Of a stretch of DNA of 6,854 bases, positions 5,374 to 6,854 are shown piece by piece. This DNA comes from an uncultured Faecalibacterium sp. Its GTDB lineage: Bacteria; Bacillota; Clostridia; Oscillospirales; Ruminococcaceae. The stretch lies in NCBI GenBank assembly GCA_945982465.1, contig CAMFSB010000087.1:1-6854 (forward strand). Reading direction: 5' to 3'. The stretch's first letter is position 1. Each line of letters starts with the position of its first letter. The position numbers and the translations under genes were made by a program. The notes under the pieces are model-generated. The model was given only the letters and a program-made list of their open reading frames with translations. It searched no databases and had not been told where the DNA came from.

Positions 5374-5751
5374 ATGGAAAATTTACAGGACAGCAAGAAC
5401 CTCGCCATTGAGATCGCCCGCATCCTGGACAGGAAAAAGGCGGAAAGCGTCAAGGTGCTGAAAGTGCGGGACCTGACCGTGCTTACGGATTACTTTGTCA
5501 TTGCGTCGGGCACATCCACCACCCACGTGGCCGCCCTGGCGGACGAAGTGGAATTTGCCCTTGGCGAAAAAGGCGTAAAGCCTTATAATACAGAGGGGTA
5601 TGACTCAAAGAACTGGGTGCTGCTGGATTATTCCAGCGTCATCGTGCATGTGTTCGTGCCCAACACCCGCACCTATTACGACCTGGAGCACCTGTGGGCC
5701 GACGGCGAGCCGGTGGATATCTCGGCGTATCTGGACGGGGAAGAGCAGTAA
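5374..5751 (+). CDS. rsfS: Ribosomal silencing factor RsfS (YbeB/Iojap family)
   Basis: RsfS binds ribosomal protein L14 (uL14) on the 50S subunit and blocks joining to 30S, slowing translation in starvation or stationary phase; it is also tied to 50S biogenesis. It has 125 residues, a little above the usual 105-120 because of a short acidic C-terminal tail. Family marks: an N-terminal helix (NLAIEIARILDRKKAE), VRDLTVLTDYFVIASGTST (about residues 31-49), EGYDSKNWVLLDYSSVIVHVF (W81, D85, H92) and TRTYYDLEHLWAD. The ribosome site AGGAG (5364-5368) is five bases before the ATG and only three bases after the LCP2 stop, so it belongs to the same run. Codons 67-72 (CTT to ACA region, including GTA, CCT, TAT, AAT, ACA) are unusually AT-rich for the window and coincide with a candidate promoter. 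The stop codon overlaps a new ATG (TAATG). Confidence 0.96.
   Translation: MENLQDSKNLAIEIARILDRKKAESVKVLKVRDLTVLTDYFVIASGTSTTHVAALADEVEFALGEKGVKPYNTEGYDSKNWVLLDYSSVIVHVFVPNTRTYYDLEHLWADGEPVDISAYLDGEEQ
5561..5589 (+). promoter_or_regulatory. Candidate internal promoter within rsfS, facing leuS
   Basis: TTGGCG (5561-5566, 4 of 6 to TTGACA) and a perfect TATAAT (5584-5589) are separated by exactly 17 nt. The codons across it are AT-ending forms uncommon in this window. A start near 5596 would give leuS (5806) its own transcript with a leader of about 210 nt, allowing separate control from the LCP genes. This is the best hexamer pair I found in the window. Confidence 0.5.
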
Positions 5752-5783
5752 TGGAACAACGCGGCATTTTGCGGCGAAACTGA
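5751..5783 (+). CDS. Mini-ORF 1 of a possible leuS leader chain
   Basis: Its ATG shares a base with the rsfS stop (TAATG) and it encodes ten residues, [10 protein letters not shown], before TGA. An imperfect hairpin (5760-5776, six pairs and one mismatch around a TTT loop) lies within it. There is no separate ribosome site, so only reinitiation after rsfS would translate it. It could be chance; see the linked mini-ORF at 5783-5809. Confidence 0.2.
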   Translation: MEQRGILRRN

Positions 5784-5809
5784 TGCAGTTGGAGTTGATC
5801 GAGAGATGA
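5783..5809 (+). CDS. Mini-ORF 2, leucine-containing, overlapping the leuS start
   Basis: Its ATG overlaps the TGA of mini-ORF 1 (TGATG), and it encodes eight residues, MQLELIER, ending in TGA that overlaps the leuS ATG (ATGA, 5806-5809). Both leucines use TTG, a codon used sparingly in this CTG-dominated window. It contains GGAG (5791-5794), the only Shine-Dalgarno-like sequence ahead of leuS, 11 bases from its start. A leucine-sensing or translation-coupling role upstream of a leucyl-tRNA synthetase is appealing but unproven. Confidence 0.25.
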   Translation: MQLELIER

Positions 5810-6854
5810 AGTACGATTACAAGGCCGTTGAGGCCAAGTGGCAGAAGGTGTGGGAGGACGAAAAAACGTTCCATGCGGAGATCGACCGTTCCAAACCCAA
5901 ATTCTATGCGCTGGTCGAGTTCCCGTATCCGTCGGGCGCGGGCCTGCATGTGGGCCACCCCCGCAGCTACACCGCCCTGGATGTGGTGGCCCGCAAGCGC
6001 CGCCAGAACGGGTACAATGTGCTGTACCCTATGGGCTGGGATGCTTTTGGCCTGCCCACCGAGAACTTTGCCATGAAGAACCACATTCACCCGGCCATTG
6101 TGACCAGGCAGAACGTGGAGCATTTCAAAAGCCAGCTGAAGGCGCTGGGCTTTTCGTTCGACTGGGACCGCGAGGTGAACACCACCGATCCTCAGTATTA
6201 CAAGTGGACCCAGTGGATCTTTTTGCAGCTGTACAAGCACGGCCTGGCCTACAAAAAGGAAATGAACGTCAACTGGTGCACCGGCTGCAAGTGCGTGCTG
6301 GCCAACGAGGAAGTGGTCAACGGCGTGTGCGAGCGCTGCGGCAGCGAGGTGGTGCACCGCGTCAAGAGCCAGTGGATGCTGAAGATCACCGCCTACGCGG
6401 ATCAGCTCATCGACGGGCTGGACGATCTGGACTATATTGACCGCGTGGCCACCCAGCAGAAAAACTGGATCGGCCGCAGCCATGGCGCCGAGGTGAACTT
6501 TGGCACCACCGCCGGCGATACGCTGACCGTGTATACCACCCGCTGCGACACGCTGTTCGGCGCCACCTACATGGTGGTCAGCCCCGAACACGCGCTGGTC
6601 AAACAGTGGCTGGAAAGCGGCGTCATCACCAACCCCGATGCGGTAAAGGCCTACCAGGCCGAGGCTGCCCGCAAGAGCGACTTTGAACGCACCGAGCTGA
6701 ACAAGGATAAAACCGGCGTCCGGCTGGAGGGCGTGATGGGCGTCAACCCGGTCAACGACACCCAGATCCCCATCTTTATCTCTGACTATGTGCTGGCCAC
6801 CTACGGCACCGGCGCCATTATGGCCGTGCCCGCCCACGACACCCGGGACTGGGA
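5806..6854 (+). CDS. leuS: Leucyl-tRNA synthetase, N-terminal part (partial)
   Basis: This class Ia synthetase charges tRNA-Leu with leucine using ATP and edits mischarged products. About 349 codons are present; the gene runs off the right edge (full length is usually 800-880). Visible in order: [17 protein letters not shown] start, [18 protein letters not shown] with the HIGH motif as HVGH (residues 48-51), [14 protein letters not shown], the zinc-type knuckle with cysteines 158, 161, 175 and 178, then the CP1 editing domain with the threonine-rich [13 protein letters not shown] (244-256, usually TTRPDTLFGAT) and [12 protein letters not shown], whose aspartate is residue 345, the position of the conserved editing aspartate in E. 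coli LeuRS. Editing therefore looks intact up to the edge. The start at 5806 is set by family alignment; its ribosome site is weak (GGAG at 5791-5794, 11 bases away). It follows rsfS by 54 nt containing two linked mini-ORFs. Confidence 0.97.
   Translation, partial: MKYDYKAVEAKWQKVWEDEKTFHAEIDRSKPKFYALVEFPYPSGAGLHVGHPRSYTALDVVARKRRQNGYNVLYPMGWDAFGLPTENFAMKNHIHPAIVTRQNVEHFKSQLKALGFSFDWDREVNTTDPQYYKWTQWIFLQLYKHGLAYKKEMNVNWCTGCKCVLANEEVVNGVCERCGSEVVHRVKSQWMLKITAYADQLIDGLDDLDYIDRVATQQKNWIGRSHGAEVNFGTTAGDTLTVYTTRCDTLFGATYMVVSPEHALVKQWLESGVITNPDAVKAYQAEAARKSDFERTELNKDKTGVRLEGVMGVNPVNDTQIPIFISDYVLATYGTGAIMAVPAHDTRDW

Noticed and set aside
2534..5453. Two further long minus-strand open frames (2534-4237 and 3765-5453)
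   Set aside because: They mirror the two LCP genes; His/Val/Gly-rich runs come from the complement of Asp/Met/Asn-rich codons. The sense strand carries clear LCP motifs.
5752..5764. Resemblance to the T-box sequence (TGGAAC..CGCGG) ahead of leuS
   Set aside because: The T-box core TGGNACCGCG would need a 2-nt insertion to match, the AGGG portion is missing, the leader region overlaps rsfS coding sequence, and I see no Stem I or terminator/antiterminator pair.
5600..5809. 69-codon frame from an ATG just after the predicted leuS transcript start, ending at the leuS ATG
   Set aside because: It is a shifted frame of rsfS with Cys/Trp/Thr/Ser-rich shadow composition and no ribosome site. Only its last eight codons (MQLELIER) are discussed, as a mini-ORF.
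6410..6438. TCGACG-17 nt-TATATT promoter-like pair inside leuS
   Set aside because: Weaker hexamers, no nearby downstream gene start in the window and no clear rare-codon cluster. It shows how often partial matches arise by chance.
5605..6837. 410-codon minus-strand open frame opposite rsfS and leuS
   Set aside because: The sense strand encodes unmistakable RsfS and LeuS; the antisense frame has no recognisable motif.
1..6854. Mobile elements, CRISPR, tRNA/rRNA, phage or defence genes
   Set aside because: No transposase or integrase motifs, no regularly spaced repeats, and no cloverleaf or rRNA-like segments were seen; nearly all sequence is accounted for by conserved housekeeping genes.

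Overview
The window is a GC-rich (by eye roughly 60-65%) stretch of bacterial chromosome carrying conserved housekeeping genes, all on the + strand. The gene order yhbY-nadD-yqeK-LytR/CpsA/Psr (LCP)-rsfS-leuS, the Gram-positive type LCP proteins and the AAGGA/GGAGG ribosome binding sites point to a Firmicute of the class Clostridia. A GC-rich Oscillospiraceae/Ruminococcaceae gut bacterium (Faecalibacterium-Gemmiger-Subdoligranulum type) is my best guess; this is inferred from gene content and protein style and was not tested by search.

Layout. Bases 1-197 are the 3' end of ftsY (SRP receptor). Bases 198-420 are non-coding and hold two degenerate copies of one sequence about 122 nt apart; the second forms a GC hairpin that reads as an intrinsic terminator on the minus strand. 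rdgB (421-1071) follows. A 136-nt gap (1072-1207) holds a strong hairpin, a doubtful 25-codon ORF and a candidate promoter. A compact run then begins: yhbY (1208-1504), nadD (overlapping by 4 nt), yqeK, a first LCP protein (overlapping yqeK by 8 nt), a paralogous second LCP protein, rsfS, and leuS, which runs off the right edge.

How the genes fit together. FtsY targets membrane proteins; RdgB removes non-canonical purine nucleotides; YhbY and RsfS act on ribosomal subunits; NadD makes the NAD precursor; YqeK hydrolyses the alarmone-like Ap4A that aminoacyl-tRNA synthetases produce; LeuS charges tRNA-Leu; the LCP pair attaches glycopolymers to the cell envelope. The run links translation, nucleotide hygiene and envelope assembly, as in many Clostridia.

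I see no mobile element, CRISPR array, RNA gene or accessory defence system. The most interesting signals are regulatory. Two near-consensus sigma-A type promoters lie inside coding sequence (in yqeK at 2350-2378 and in rsfS at 5561-5589), each coinciding with a patch of AT-rich codons unusual for these genes and each placed upstream of a functional boundary (the LCP pair; leuS). In addition, a chain of two very short, end-to-start overlapping ORFs links the rsfS stop codon to the leuS start codon. At protein level, the FtsY G4 motif reads TTLD instead of TKLD, YhbY lacks the last glycine of its GxxG loop, and both LCP proteins share altered active-site motifs.
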